Under the pieces are notes generated by a model. It worked only from the letters and a program-made list of their open reading frames with translations, was not told the origin of the DNA and ran no database searches. 64,000 nt of DNA. It comes from Xanthostigma xanthostigma. Its lineage: Eukaryota; Arthropoda; Insecta; Raphidioptera; Raphidiidae. The translations under genes were made by a program, and so were the position numbers. Positions 11,254 through 23,830 of this stretch are shown here, piece by piece (the stretch's first letter is position 1; the number at the start of each line of letters is the position of its first letter). The DNA lies in NCBI GenBank assembly GCA_963575645.1, contig OY754464.1, positions 48,660,192-48,724,191 of the forward strand. The letters run 5' to 3'.

Positions 11254-11964
11254 ATACGTATACAATATTACATAGTTTATTTTTTTAACTTACGATTGAT
11301 TTGCTAATCATCGTGAACGTTTAAATTTTATTTCAGCTCGCATTTAGAAAGCATAATCTAGTCCCAGAAGCATCAATCGTACCAAAAGTGGCCCATTTAC
11401 TACAAAAGTGACCAGGAAAGCCCGCTGTTTTTTAAGTACGAGTATGTCTATTGTTGCACTTTTCTTGTACACGGTGAGGTCGGTACGAGTGAGTAACATT
11501 GTCATTGTTTATAATGTGACGGTATTATGGTACAAATTATAAATTGAAATTATGAATTGGTACCAGAATAACTTCAATTGTCGGTGACCTTATAGAAAAA
11601 ACGTAAGCTAAATCTCAGTTTTCTTTCCGTTAATATGATTTTATTGAAAATATGAAACCATCAAGTTTTGAAAAATAAGTTTAGGACATCTTTTAGTAAT
11701 TTTGATCTTTTCATAAAAGCAAATATTTCCCAGCCTGTATACACATTTTGTAATCAATTTGTGTAATATTTCGTGCTAAAAATAGTAGTAAATTAAAACT
11801 AACTCTTATATAAATATACTATGTAAATGATAAAACTCCTTATCACAAGGAAATTTAATAATCAACGTGTTTATCTTCTAAAAATACAAAAAAACGTTGA
11901 AATGAATATTAATTTTTTATTCAATATTTTTAAGGCTGCCAACAGCCAAGGACGCCAGAGTTAT
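11254..11964. other. Intergenic, nothing recognised
   Basis: AT-rich DNA between the gypsy element and a fold-back element. No coding frame, RNA gene or clear repeat was seen. Confidence 0.5.
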
Positions 11965-12834
11965 ACAGGGTGAGTCAGACCACCCGTATCAGTCGTTTTT
12001 TTCGAAAACAGTTAGTCGTAGAGCGTTGTGTCAAAAATCTGTATTATAAAAGCCCTATTGAAGAATCGAATGGTGATATTTTTCCCCCCCGGAAAAGTCG
12101 GCTTCCCTGTTAGTTTGCTCCGAAATGTTCAGAACTCCGGAATGTTAAATGGCACGATAGGTCGAAAGTGGAATTGTTGAAAGATCTTTAAAAAATAAGC
12201 AAGTTTTGTAGGACATTTTTTTTTGTTACTGCCACCCCTGTTAAGTAATATTCGTTTGAAATTATTAAATTAACATGTAAGAATAACAAACTTAATTTTA
12301 AAAGTTGGCATTTAAAATCTAGTTACCTAATTAAACAATGTCACAAATGTTCAAACTGTCTTCAATTTACTTCTAAACACTGCAGAGCTCTTCTAGATAT
12401 GTTATGAGTACCTGGAAGTATTTTCCGACAAAAAAAAACAATTGCAATTATTGAAAACTTATTGTGACATTGTTCAATTAGGTAACTAGATTTTAAATGC
12501 CGACTTTTTTGTTATTCTGACATGTTAATTTAATAATTTCAAACGAATATTACTTAACAGGGGTGGCAGTAACAAAAAAAAAATGTCCTACCAAACTTGC
12601 TTATTTTTTAAAGATCTTTTCAACAATACCACTTTCGACCTATCGTGCCATTTAACATTCCGGAGTTCTGAACATTCCGGAGCAAACTAACAGGGAAGCC
12701 GACCTTTCCGGGGGGAAAAATATCACCGTTCGATTCTTCATTAGGGCTTTTATAATACAGATTTTTGAGACAACTCTCTACGACTAACCGTTTTCGAAAA
12801 AAACGACTGATACGGGTGGTCTGACTCACCCTGT
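11965..12834. mobile_element. Fold-back (long inverted repeat) element
   Basis: Two arms of about 380 bp (11965-12346 and about 12466-12834) are inverted complements with scattered differences and small indels, separated by a loop of about 120 bp. Both ends start ACAGGGTGAGTCAGACCACC when read inward. No transposase is encoded. The minus-strand open frame at 12620-12829 lies wholly in one arm and has no motif. No clear target duplication was found. Non-autonomous mobility is inferred from structure, and from a related end motif on the element at 62014-62745. Confidence 0.8.
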
Positions 12835-13819
12835 GTAGCTTTAGTACTAATTTAGTTTTATTTTATTATTTTTTAATAATAAATAAACAGTTCAAACTGA
12901 TTCTTTTACCTCTATGCCTTCTTTATTAGAAGCCTCCAGTTCCCAAGTTCTATTGGTAAAAGTATCAATTTGATTTTCTATTCAATATTATTAAAACATT
13001 CAATCCGAATAGATACACTGGTTCTACCCGAAGGCAGATTAGTCGTTTTGTATTTGTATTCAATTTGATAATTAATTATGTATATCAATATATTAGCATC
13101 TATCTCATCGGTGGGCTATTGATCAGTGTTCCGCGTTCTTGTACACGTTCATATATACTATTTTTAACACATTTATGTATTAGCTTCACCAGTATGTATG
13201 TATCCATCTTACGGAGTCTTTCAAACTAATATTCACTCACTTCCAGACGTCTAAACAATTTGAAATTTAGGACACGTATTAAGAACCCATGACAATACAA
13301 TAATCTATATATAAATACGGGAAGGAAAACAAGTTTGACACCGATTTGAGTGTTAATTTGCACACATTGTGATGAAACATACATCGTTCTCTTCGTTTTA
13401 ACTTTGTTTAACTTTACCGAACTAGTGCGTAATGAGTCACTTTACATGCTTATTTACATGCATGTAAAATAGCTATAGAGGCCAGTGCAAAAAAATATTT
13501 AAAATTCGTACAGCAAATATATGACAGCATCAATAATTTCATTTATTTACATCAATTTGACATAAAATGTCATAATTGTGACGTATGCAAATGTGATCAA
13601 CACGTTTATTGTAATAAAAAATTGAACCAGTGAGTATTGAATATATCAAAATTTAGATATGCAGATATAATTTACATACGTATGAGTGAATTGAATGTAA
13701 TATTTATAATACATCGTTATGCCAAACAATATTGTTATCCAAACGGTCTTCCAAACAGTGCTTTCTGTAGTCATTGTATAGACATTGTAATACAATCACT
13801 ATTTCGTTTGTCTGATTAT
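12835..13819. other. Intergenic, nothing recognised
   Basis: AT-rich DNA. The open frame at 13637-13969 has no motif and runs into a repeat. No other structure was seen. Confidence 0.5.
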
Positions 13820-14268
13820 TGTAACTATAATATTATAAATGCGATTGTGAGTTTTTTACGCTTTCACGCGGAAACCGCTGAACAGATTTCGATAAAATGG
13901 GAAATATATTGCATCTTGAGGAAGGACATAGACTACTGTTTGTCTCAAAAAACAACTCTGAAGGGGTAAAATAGAGGATGAAAGTTTCTATGGAGAACCG
14001 ATAATTTCTCAAGTTAGAGAATATAATATGAAAATTTATATTTAGCCCTTTAGTAAAAAATAAATAATTACGTGGTTCAGCATTTTTGCAAATCTTCCCT
14101 CAAGAGGGTAAAATTGGGGATGATTTCAAAATTCACACGTAATATACCTGTATATATAGCACGCAAAGACTGCTGGTAAAAATGTCAAAGTGTATAAACA
14201 ATACGGTAGAGCCGTTGTCGCTGTTTCATCTCAATCGCGTGCAGAACCGCGGGTAACAGCTAGTATAC
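13820..14268 (+). mobile_element. Helitron-like non-autonomous fragment
   Basis: The left part (ATAATATTATAAATGCG..., then ACCGCTGAACAGATTTCGAT) and the right end (ACCGCGGGTAACAGCTAGT) match the layout I know from insect non-autonomous Helitrons, which end in CTAGT. The start is degraded. No RepHel protein is present. Class assignment rests on remembered family features and is moderate. Confidence 0.5.
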
Positions 14269-14289
14269 TATAATTTTCCCCCACTATTA

Positions 14290-14627
14290 CAGCACGCTTT
14301 ACGTGAAAAACAAAACCGACCTGTTATTTTTTTATCAAAGAGTAGGCATGTTCCCGAGATGAATGTTGTGTCCAAATTTCATGACGATCGGAGTTACCGT
14401 TCAAAAGTTTTTGTGGGACGGACAAATTTTGAGTTACATTTTGAAACATTTTTCATTGATGCTCCGCTCCTATTGGTCGTAGCGTGATATTATACAGCCT
14501 ATAGCCTTTCTCGATAAATGGGCTATCCAACAAAAAAAAATGTTTTTCAATTCGAACCAGTAGTTTCTGAGATTAGCGCGTTCAACCAAACAAACAAACT
14601 CTTCATCTTTATATATTAGTATATAGA
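14290..14627 (-). mobile_element. Helitron-like 5' end, reversed
   Basis: Read on the minus strand it starts TCTATATACTAATATATAAAG, continues with a run of TTTG repeats and AACTACTGG, and fades out before the neighbouring plus-strand fragment. The TCTATA...TAATATATAAA start recurs at 52006 on the plus strand. It is probably the 5' part of a second Helitron-like element in opposite orientation. Confidence 0.45.
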
Positions 14628-16262
14628 TAATAAAAATGTACAATAAATAATAATACATTATGTATACATATGTAAAAGTAATAATAAGATAAAATTGATG
14701 GGTAGTTAAAACCATATACAAACGTACAGATTAAACGTCAATCCGTGACTATAGCTGTAAAAACCTGAACAGAAGACCAACAATGACAAGGTCATTTTAC
14801 GCTCAGCTCACCTACCAATAAGATCAGCTGTCTTGTACTCTGTCGGTGTTTTCTCATTTCCTTATTCCCGTATGACCGAGGATCTAACACAAACAGATCA
14901 TAATTTACCCTTTTTCAGCACGGTGTGTACGGACAAATAGTTTGTCGTGAATGAAATATGACATCACAAAATGATACGCGAAAGGATTGTCGATAAAAAA
15001 GTACCCAAAGAATCATAGATAATAATTATATACGAGCTGAAGTCTTCGATTTAATTCTCACGGAAATTTGAACACAGCGACGATTTATCGGAGGAGTCTG
15101 TCATCTACTTATAAATATATTAAAACACAGCTGACACGAGTAAAGGATTTGTGATCGCCTAAATAAACTTGTGATGAAAAGAGGTGTTAACATTTTGTCG
15201 CAATCTAGAAAAAAACCCTGATATATTTTCTCTGTCTTTGGGGGTTACGCTCATCTCTCGTTGTCAAAATAGAAACATTGATACATGTTTTGCACGTTAA
15301 TGGGGTTAATCTAGTCTTGTGACTACTATAGTATGGTTCGGTTATTCTTGGTATAGTGACTAATACATTAATTGTAATTCACAATATAATATAAGCAGCA
15401 CAGTTTTTATGCATGAGCCGGATTGTTTTACATCATATCAGCGAAACGCACTATAATGATGAGTCACTCTCTACTATTTCAGAACTACAGTATAGTTAAT
15501 CATTATAATTAGCAAATATTATTGTATTTCTCAAGATACATCAATCTTAATTAGTGAAAAAATATAAACAATAAAAAAAAATCAAATTTTTAGGTGATTT
15601 TCAACAGGCTGTAACTTGGAGAAAAATGGTCGTACAGCAAATTTTAAAAAGGAAATTGTCTAGTTTTTGGATCTAAACATTTTTTAGCGTCAGAAAACCA
15701 CTGACAAAAAAATTTTCGAAATATTTTTGTTTGTTTTTTTGGTCTACGGACTTTTTTTTGACATAACTACCATATGCAATATTTGAACTGGAACAAATAA
15801 ATCAACACGTAATTTTTTTGCGAACAGATAATCAGGGTTGTATCTTTTTATTCAAGAAACGTATCTTATCAATTTCTGTGTAATTTAAACAAGATATGAT
15901 GCATACTCAAGTATTTTGTTTGTAAACTCCAGTTGTATAATTATTAATAACCTTATCGTATATTTTTTGTTTTCTTTATAATAATACTTACACATTTTGA
16001 AAAATTCATAAAATAAGATTTAAAATTTTTTAGTAAAATGATTATTAGATTTTATTGTTTTTGTTTTTTTTTTTATTCAAAAATAATTTAATCATTTAGT
16101 AAACATCTCTGATATTTTTGAACCTCGACTTACAAAAACAGGAATGGTATGTGTTCATAACTCTTAATTTAATATGGTTCCTTTATATCACAAACAAAAA
16201 AGCACTCTAAATCGAATTCAACTACTCGCACCTCTAAATCTTCTTTAATTTAATAATAATAA
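14628..16262. other. Intergenic, nothing recognised
   Basis: AT-rich DNA with long A and T runs. 15575-15800 contains 'sensor-like' wording common in fold-back repeats (GGCTGTAACTTGGAG), without a visible partner arm. No gene was found. The true 5' end of the following LINE could lie somewhat inside this stretch. Confidence 0.45.
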
Positions 16263-16481
16263 TAGTCACAATTGAACCGTTGTACAGTACGGACGTGCTT
16301 ACAGAGTGAAAGTGAAGTGTTACATAAGTGCAAATTCCAATCATTTGGTATAATAAAAACGTTTAAAAACATTTTTTTATTTCTATATTTTACCTAAAAC
16401 TAAATAAATAAATAAAATTACACACTTACCAACTGAAATTCTGGCCTTTGGCCAGGCCTAAAATGATTTCCTTAAATTATA

Positions 16482-17802
16482 ATGATTAAAATCAACGATA
16501 TAAATCTCACAAACCCAAATGATGAAACAACTGAATTAAATCAACCGACTATAAATAGCTTAACAAACGAAAATAACCTAAAAATGACTACTCAACAAAA
16601 TTCAACTTATTCAAGTGCACTGAAAAATCCAGTAATAACGAAATACCCTAAAAAAGATCAAGCAATTATATTAAATGCGATCCAAAATCTCAAAGTAAAA
16701 GAATACGTCTATGCGATTGGAAATATAGTACAACCAAAAAATATAATTGCAGCCTCCCGAATATCCAACAACAGAATATGTATATACATATCTTTCAAGC
16801 AAAGAACAAGTCGATAAATTACTGGATCAACAAAATTCTGTAATAATTGAAGAAAATTGCATTACAATACGCAGATTAATAACTCCGGCAAAAAAAATAA
16901 TTATCTCAAACATACCGCCTGGCATCCCCAACTATGTTGTTGAAGAAACATTAAAACAACACAACATAAGACAAGTATCACCAATATATTCGATGAATAT
17001 GGGTTTTAAAGAATCTGAATACGCACATACAATATGTTTCAGAAGATACTTATTTGCAGTTCTAGATGATGAATCTGAATTTCCAGAGTCTATCTTAATA
17101 AAATATGAAAATGAAGATTTACGCATATTTCTTGCAATAGATGTAATGAGATGCTTAAACTGTAGTCAAGAAGGACACTACGCCAGCAAATGCACTCAGT
17201 CAATCCCAGAAGTTTCCCACACCGAAGTTGAACAAACTCGCAAAAGACCACCACCACCAAGCAGCACAGAAATCTCAAATACATCCGGAGAACCGCACGC
17301 TGAAGCTGACGAAGACCTGCAATCACCTGAAGAAGCGCCGCCACCACCACAAGTAGTACTAGTTGATGTCCATCCGATCCCACCTGAAACAAAAAAAGAA
17401 GCATTAACAACAGAAAAACTAGACACAAATCTCATGAAACCACCCAAAAAGAAAAAGAAAACAAATTTAAAATTAAAACTAGACACAAAAGAAATACTCA
17501 AACCGATCAAACATTTAATGGAAAGAAAACCCCCAATTTACCCAATTACATTTACAGCTTTAGAATCATTCCTAGAAGAGGCCAAAATAGAAGAAGATCT
17601 AGTAAATATGTCACAAATATACACAGATAAACCAGAAACAATAATCAGTATACTAAAAGACTTACACAAAATGATTGAACTAGCTCAACATAAAGCACAA
17701 ACAACAAGGCTAATAAAAAAAATTGAAAAACAGTTATCAAAAAAAATGTGCACAGATGAAGATTCCTCGCAAACAATAGAAGAATCAATGACCTCAGACT
17801 AA
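16482..17802 (+). pseudogene. LINE ORF1 (gag-like), one frameshift
   Basis: RNA-binding ORF1 protein of the LINE. The first part reads from ATG 16482 (frame 3) to about 16785. The remainder continues in frame 1, from about 16785 to the stop at 17802. Around 16780-16795 the two frames overlap and each gives a sensible peptide (SNNRICIYIS, then LSSKEQVDKL), which indicates a one-base insertion. The second part has a CCHC knuckle (CLNCSQEGHYASKC), a proline- and acid-rich linker, a lysine-rich run (KKKKKTNLKLKL) and a helical C-terminal region. The knuckle is single, whereas I-like ORF1 proteins often have more. ORF2 follows 40 nt downstream. Confidence 0.8.
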
Positions 17803-17842
17803 TAAATAAACGGAATTTGAAATAAAAAGCGCAGAATAAATA

Positions 17843-20800
17843 ATGGCTACATTAATACAATGGAATGGAAACGGTTTTTATAACCGCCTTGATGAACTAA
17901 AATTACTCATAACAAATCACAAACCTAATATCATTTGTTTACAGGAAACTCATCTGAAAGAAACGCAAAACCCAAAAATAAGAAACTACACCATTTATCG
18001 CAAAGACCGAATCAACAACAGACATGCAAGTGGAGGAGTAGCATTTCTAGTTGACAACAACACCCACGCCGAAGTTATACCGATCCGAACAAACATGGAA
18101 GCCATAGCAATCACAGTCTACACACCTCAGAAATATAGCATCTGTAACCTATACATACCACCAAACCAAAATATTGATATCCATCATTTAACAAATATTA
18201 TAAACCAATTACCTCAACCATTTATTTTAGTTGGCGATTTCAACGCACATAACCCCCTCTGGGGCTGCAACAGCACCAACTACAAAGGTGAAATCGTTGA
18301 AAAACTTTTAGACTATGAATACGTCACAATGATGAACAATGGACAAATGACCCATTTCAATATTCATAATGGTACCTCTTCCGCAATCGACCTAACCTTT
18401 ACAACTCCACTTCTTAAACCTATACTTACATGGAATGTACTTCCTGACCTGTACTCCAGCGACCACTATCCGATTATTTTATCTTTTCGAAACGATAACA
18501 TAACCTATGGAACGCAATCCACGAAGTGGAAATACGAAGAAGCAGACTGGGAAAAATATGAATCAGCCTTACAATCTTTTGAAAACAAACTAAACACTAC
18601 CAACAACATTGATGAAATTGTCGACTCATTAACCACGAAAATCTTAGAAGCGGCAGAACTCTCCATCCCTCGTGCACATATCAAGCAACACTTACATACT
18701 GTCCCCTGGTGGAACGAAGAATGTAAGCTAGCAATCACCGCTAGAAAAAAAGCACTAAATCGATACAAGAGAACTCGAGACCTTGAAGACTTAATCACGT
18801 TCAAAAAAGCTAGAGCAGTCGCTATAAGGACAATAAAAGAAAATAAAAAGAAAACATGGGAAAACTATGTATCATCCATCAACTCTTCTACCACACCAAA
18901 AGATGTATGGACAAAAATAAGACGGATACGTGGACAAAAAACGGGATTTAAAATTCCTGCTTTAAAAGTAAATGGCAAGATAGAAACCAATCAATTTAAA
19001 ATATTAGAAGAATTCGGACGTAGTTTCCAATCAACATTTGATTCAAGTCATCTGTCCAAAAACTTCCGATCAAAAAAAAATAATCGATGAAAACACTCCT
19101 TTAAATATAACATCTGATAATACTGAATTATACAATAAAGAATTTTCAATGAAAGAATTACAAAGAGCACTACGAGGTACGAAAAATACAAGTGCAGGCC
19201 CGGACAACATTAGTTATAATATGATTAAACACCTACCAATTCGTATGAAACAATATCTGTTGAAAATATATAACTTTATTTGGTCTGAAAATAAATTTCC
19301 AAAAAATTGGCGGAACGCGACAATAGTTCCAATACTTAAACCAGACAAAGACAACACAAACCCGCTCAACTACAGACCTATTTCTCTCACTTGCTGCTTA
19401 ACAAAAATACTAGAAAAAATGGTTAATCAAAGGCTAACATGGATCCTGGAATCAAATAAATTACTCGAAAAACAACAACATGGCTTCAGAAAAAAACACA
19501 GTACATTGGACTTGCTTGTCAAATTAGATACCGATATACAAAATTCATTTATAAATAAGGAATATCTACTAGCTATATTCTTTGATCTTGAAAAAGCTTT
19601 TGACCGCACCTGGAAACACCGTATTGTTCGAAAATTATCAGAATACGGAATCAGAGGAAACATCTTACTATTTATACAAAATTTCTTAAAAGACAGACTT
19701 TTCCAAGTCAGAATAGACAACAAAACATCAACCAAACATACACAAGAAAATGGTATTCCTCAGGGTTCAGTCTTGAGCGCTACGCTATTCCTCATAGCAA
19801 TAAATGATGTAATCTCTGAAATAGAACATCCAGTCAAAGCTTTAATCTACGCAGACGACATAGTCATATACACAAATGGTAAAAACTTAAAGCAAATGCA
19901 AACACACCTACAACAGTCTATAAACAAGCTCGACAAATGGTCCAAAAGAGCTGGCTATAATTTCTCAGCAGCCAAAACAAAATGTATAATATTTAAAAAG
20001 CGAAGAAAAATAAAACAATACCCAAGACTAACATTAAATGATCAAAAATTAGAATACCAAAACACAATCAACTATCTCGGAGTCCTATTGGATTCCAAAC
20101 TCACCTGGATCCCTCATCTAAAACTACTAAAAAACAAGTGCAAGAAAATACTCGATCTCATTAAAGTTATTGCACATCATGAATGGGGCGCAGATCAAAA
20201 AACCTTGACAAACATCACCAAAGCCCTATTAATATCAAAACTGGATTACGCCAGCATATTATACAATTCAGCAAATCCGAACATAATTCGTACAATAGAC
20301 GCTGTCTACAATAATGGACTCAGATTAGCCACAGGAGCCTTTCGAAGTTCACCACTACAAAGTCTATATGTGGAATCAGGCCAACTCCCCCCAGAACTCA
20401 GACGAAAAAAAATGGAACTACAATATCAAAACAAAATCAATGGAAATCCCGAAAACATAAATACTGAAGCATTTAATTATCCGTCCTATATAACAAAATA
20501 TCAAAACTCTCCCAGAGTTACTAAACCTCTACCAATACGTCTAACTGAAATAAAAATAGAATACAACATTGAAGAGGCCAAAATAAAATCAGAAACGGAT
20601 CTAAAACCAGCTCCTTGGGAACAACCAAAACTAAACATAAATATGACCTTAGCCAATCTCAAAAAGGACGAAACACACCCTGAATTATACAAACATATGC
20701 TGAGAGAAATACTAGAATCATATAATCACTATGCGCAAATATACACAGATGGCTCAAAAACGGAAGAAGGAACTGGCTGCTCTTATATACATAATAATAA

Positions 20801-21539
20801 AGCAACGAAAATAAAATTACATCACCTAAACTCCATATACACAGCTGAGCTTATCGCAATTAAATCTGGACTTAAAGATTGGAAAGAAACGGAACAAAAA
20901 CAAAATTTGCTCATTCTAACTGACTCGCTGTCCTCGCTCCAATCTATAAACAACCCCTTCTGTGACCACCCTTTCGTGAAAGAAATACACCATACAATAA
21001 ACTTATTAAATAGCAAAAATATAAATGTCGTACTAATCTGGATCCCATCACATATAAACATTACTGGAAATGAAATAGCTGATTTAAATGCAAAAAACGC
21101 AGTCATAAACGGAATAAACCTGAATGAAGAAATAATAACTACAATTGACTTCCGAAACTATATCTATAAAAAAATAAAAGAAAAATGGCAAGATATCTGG
21201 TATAATGTAACAAATAATAAATTAAGAACTATAACTGACAGTATAAATAAAACAGAGATGTATGAACTGACACGAAAAGAACAAGTCACAATTACTAGAC
21301 TAAGAATAGGACACACTAAAATCACGCACTCTTACCTGATGAAGAAAGAAGAACCGCCAGTTTGCCGTTTATGCCAAACGAACATCAATGTCATCCACCT
21401 CCTCCTAGAATGTAGAGAATACACGAATGAACGACAATTTTGTAAGCTCCCAGCCAACCTGAAAGAATGCTTCTCTGAAACAAATATCAAAAACACAATA
21501 GATTTCATACAGCGCACAAAATTAATAAGTAAAATATAA
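17843..21539 (+). pseudogene. LINE ORF2 (EN-RT-RNase H), one frameshift
   Basis: An N-terminal apurinic-type endonuclease reads from ATG 17843 to 19090, with motifs CLQETH, GDFNAHN and SSDHYP. The reverse transcriptase and RNase H continue from about 19065 to 21539 in the next frame. The shift sits in a run of nine A at about 19072-19080 and fits one extra A. Counted from 19038, YADD is at residues 271-274, RNase H begins at IYTDG near 568, followed by TDS and the WIPSH region. A Cys/His finger (CRLC ... HLLLEC) lies near the C terminus. It would nick the target and prime reverse transcription there. Apart from the single shift it is intact, so decay is recent or the shift is an assembly error. 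Confidence 0.9.
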
Positions 21540-21641
21540 CAAATCTTTGATTAACGTCTGATTAGAACTCTTCAATAAATAAAATTATCGACCAATTTTT
21601 CAGACAATATATTAACAAACAATATAAAATTAATACATTAA

Positions 21642-21671
21642 CGTTTCAATCCGGATTTGGACCTTCTTCAG
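21642..21671 (-). ncRNA. Hammerhead-like motif, left arm of Penelope-like element
   Basis: On the minus strand: CTGAAGA, then a short stem GGTCC ... GGATT that pairs with two G-U wobbles, then GAAACG. Hammerhead ribozymes are established in Penelope-like elements. The stem III and cleavage site are not clearly formed, so activity is doubtful. Confidence 0.45.
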
Positions 21672-21867
21672 AATTGATCTAAAAAATATAAAAATAATTA
21701 TTAATTAAATATAATTCGCTTTTTTATAGATTTTTTCAAAATTAATTATGATTATCAAAATAATGAAAAAATAATAACAAACAATTTTTTATTAAGTAGT
21801 CATGGAAATAATAATTTGTGAGTACCTAAAAAAGAAAGAAAAATTATTAAAAACAAAAATTATTTCA

Positions 21868-22370
21868 ATATAATATTATATATTATATTACTTAAATTTT
21901 CTGTATCTAATTGAGCATTGAGAGAATTTTTATTTGATTTTATATGTAACATTTCCGAAATATTTCTTTTAAAAAAAATTAGTTTCATTATCTAAAATTT
22001 TAATATTATTCCAATTGATTTTGTGGTCAAGTTCTAATTTGTGTTTAGTTATTACATTGTGTTTGTCAGGCATTAATTTGTGATTATTTTGATGCTCTTT
22101 TATTCTTGTTTTAAGAGCTCTTTTAGTTTGACCAATATAATTCTTAGCACAATTTTCACAATTAATTTTATATACAACATTATGCTTTTGAAATTGATTA
22201 ATTTTATCTTTTCCCTTTTTAATAATTTTATCAAGTTTATTATTAACATTAAAAACAGTTTTTATATTTAAATTTTTAAGAAATGAACTAAATTTTATTG
22301 AAATATTTTTGAAAAAAGGAATTACTATAAAAGGACAATCAACATTATTAACATTTGAAAAAATCTATAA
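21868..22370 (-). pseudogene. GIY-YIG endonuclease fragment of Penelope-like element
   Basis: Read from about 22370 down to 21868. It shows a Lys-rich linker, then the GIY-YIG core as VVYKINCENCAKNYIGQTKR with the following RIKEH segment. A region around KINWNNIKILDNE and a final NSLNAQLDTENL follow, the last being characteristic of the protein end in Penelope-like elements. The reading frame breaks at a run of eight T (about 21968-21975), consistent with a one-base indel. The N-terminal reverse transcriptase is absent, so it cannot act on its own. The domain would cleave target DNA for insertion. Confidence 0.82.
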
Positions 22371-22422
22371 AAAAGCGAATTATATTTAATTATTAATTAT
22401 TTTTATATTTTTTAGATCAATT

Positions 22423-22452
22423 CTGAAGAAGGTCCAAATCCGGATTGAAACG
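22423..22452 (+). ncRNA. Hammerhead-like motif, right arm of Penelope-like element
   Basis: Same core as in the left arm, on the plus strand: CTGAAGA at 22423-22429, stem GGTCC/GGATT, GAAA at 22447-22450. The conserved first stem II pair and stem III are imperfect. A relic is more likely than an active ribozyme. Confidence 0.45.
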
Positions 22453-22533
22453 TTAATGTATTAATTTTATATTGTTTGTTAATATATTGTCTGAAAAATT
22501 GGTCGATAATTTTATTTATTAAAATATAACAAA

Positions 22534-22736
22534 ATAAAATAAATAAAAAATATTATAATACACTTACCTGAATATCTGAAATTAATGTAACATACTTACC
22601 TGTATATCTTACCTGTATATTTTACCTGTTATAATGTCATAATATGTATCTTTGTGCTAATGACTTCGAGTCGAAGCACCTTTTTTTTTCTCTTTGTTTA
22701 TAATAAAAAAAAAAAATAATAATAATAAGAACAAAT
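22534..22736 (+). other. LINE 3' untranslated region and tail
   Basis: Resumes directly after the Penelope-like element. It contains three close copies of TTACCTGTATAT-type sequence at about 22565-22630 and ends in A-runs and (AAT)n, the poly-trinucleotide tail expected of I-group elements. Confidence 0.65.
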
Positions 22737-22751
22737 TAAAAAAAAAAACGG

Positions 22752-22876
22752 TAGTTTAAATGTTGAAATGATAAAATAATTGTCAGTGACTATTAAAATA
22801 CAATGATTTCTATAAAAGGCATTGTATTTTAACAGTTAGTGACAATTACTTTATCATTTAAACATTTAAACTAACA
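22752..22876. repeat. Short palindromic hairpin (MITE-like)
   Basis: Arms of about 55 bp (22752-22806 and 22821-22876) are near-complementary, beginning GTAGTTTAAATGTTGAAATG, around a 14-nt loop. No target duplication or coding sequence. Probably a small non-autonomous inverted-repeat element. Confidence 0.65.
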
Positions 22877-23159
22877 TATTTATTTTTTGTGTTACGCCCT
22901 ACAAAACAGCTGCCTTACATATACACATGCATGCGGACGCGTAATACCTGAACTGTTAAAAATAAAACGAATATGAACTGAAAACCAGGTATTTTATACG
23001 GAAAGCGCATGCAAAAATAAAACGCATACCTACATATATATACCTTGTGCGTTTTTGTACGCCTGTGACAGAACTTACTGTCGTTCATTTCCACGTAATG
23101 TCACCATCCGTGCGTAATATATATATATGACAATGAAAGACTGCGATTTTCAGTTAAAA
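22877..23159. other. Spacer before mariner relic
   Basis: No gene. It includes a short (TA)n run near 23119 just before the mariner remnant. Confidence 0.4.
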
Positions 23160-23830
23160 AAAGATTTTATTTGTCTACATAACCTCCCTTGATTTCAACA
23201 CACTTGGTCAGCGTTTCTCCAACTTCAGTATTTCTTCCCGGAAATGAGATCTGGAAGGCTGTGAAAATATTCATCTACGGCCCTCTTAACTTCTTCATCG
23301 GAAGTGAAGCGCTTCCCAAAAACAATTTTTTTCAAGTTTGAGAACAGATAGAAGATGGTCGAACAAATCGTACCCCAAACCCCATCGCCAACGCACTTTT
23401 GTGTCCAGGTGCGTAGTCCTGGTGAACGATGATTTTTTTCTTCTTCTCGTGAATTTTGGCATGTCAAGAAGGTTGGAGTAATATTTGCTTTATTGTTCTG
23501 CCTTTTTCAAGGTAATCAATTAATAAAATCCCTTTCGATTCTTAAAACACGCTGGCCATGTCCTTTCCGGCAGATGCAATAGACTTCTGTTTCTTGGGCG
23601 CTGAATCACCGGCTTCCACCCACTGCTTGGACTGCTGTTTCGTTTCTGGCGTGTGGTGATGAACCCATGTCTTATCCATGGTGACAAATCGCCGCACAAA
23701 ATCGGTTGGATCCTTATTGAATCGATCCAAACATTGCTGCGAACATCGTTTGCGCATTTGCTTTTGATCGGTAATTAGCAAATGCGGCACTCATCTTGCG
23801 CAAGACACGCAAAACACGCAAGACGTCTAC
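23160..23830 (-). pseudogene. Mariner transposase relic (C-terminal part)
   Basis: Read on the minus strand. About 23800-23542 gives ITDQKQMRKRCSQQCLDRFN, RFVTMDKTWVHHHTPETKQQ and SAGKDMASVF. This is the mariner catalytic core with the first Asp kept but the usual DET changed to DKT. After a frame change, 23530-23390 encodes GILLIDYLEKGRTI and VHQDYAPGHK, holding the second Asp (normally HDNAPAH). 23467-23225 then gives the C-terminal LKKIVFGKRFTSDEEV segment. The N-terminal DNA-binding half is missing and the frame is broken, so it is dead. Terminal inverted repeats were not found. Confidence 0.9.

Larger units (their letters stand above)
21544..22520 (-). mobile_element. Truncated Penelope-like element with inverted terminal arms
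   Basis: Flanked by a 13-bp direct repeat (AAAATATAACAAA at 21531-21543 and 22521-22533), which overlaps the LINE ORF2 stop codon. Two perfect or near-perfect inverted arms of 167 bp lie at 21574-21740 and 22354-22520. Each carries a hammerhead-like core. Between them on the minus strand is the C-terminal part of a Penelope-like protein with a GIY-YIG endonuclease. Inverted partial copies are typical of how Penelope-like elements integrate. The reverse transcriptase part is missing. Confidence 0.85.
16263..22736 (+). mobile_element. I-clade non-LTR retrotransposon (LINE), interrupted
   Basis: Near full-length element with a 5' leader, ORF1 (zinc-knuckle protein), ORF2 (endonuclease, reverse transcriptase, RNase H), a 3' untranslated region and an (AAT)n tail at about 22720-22736. 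An RNase H domain after the RT and a short-repeat tail point to the I group. The 5' boundary is approximate: CAGTACGGACGTGC near 16286 looks like a start-proximal initiator. I found no target duplication. A Penelope-like element sits at the ORF2 stop (21544-22520). Both ORFs are frameshifted once. Confidence 0.88.
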
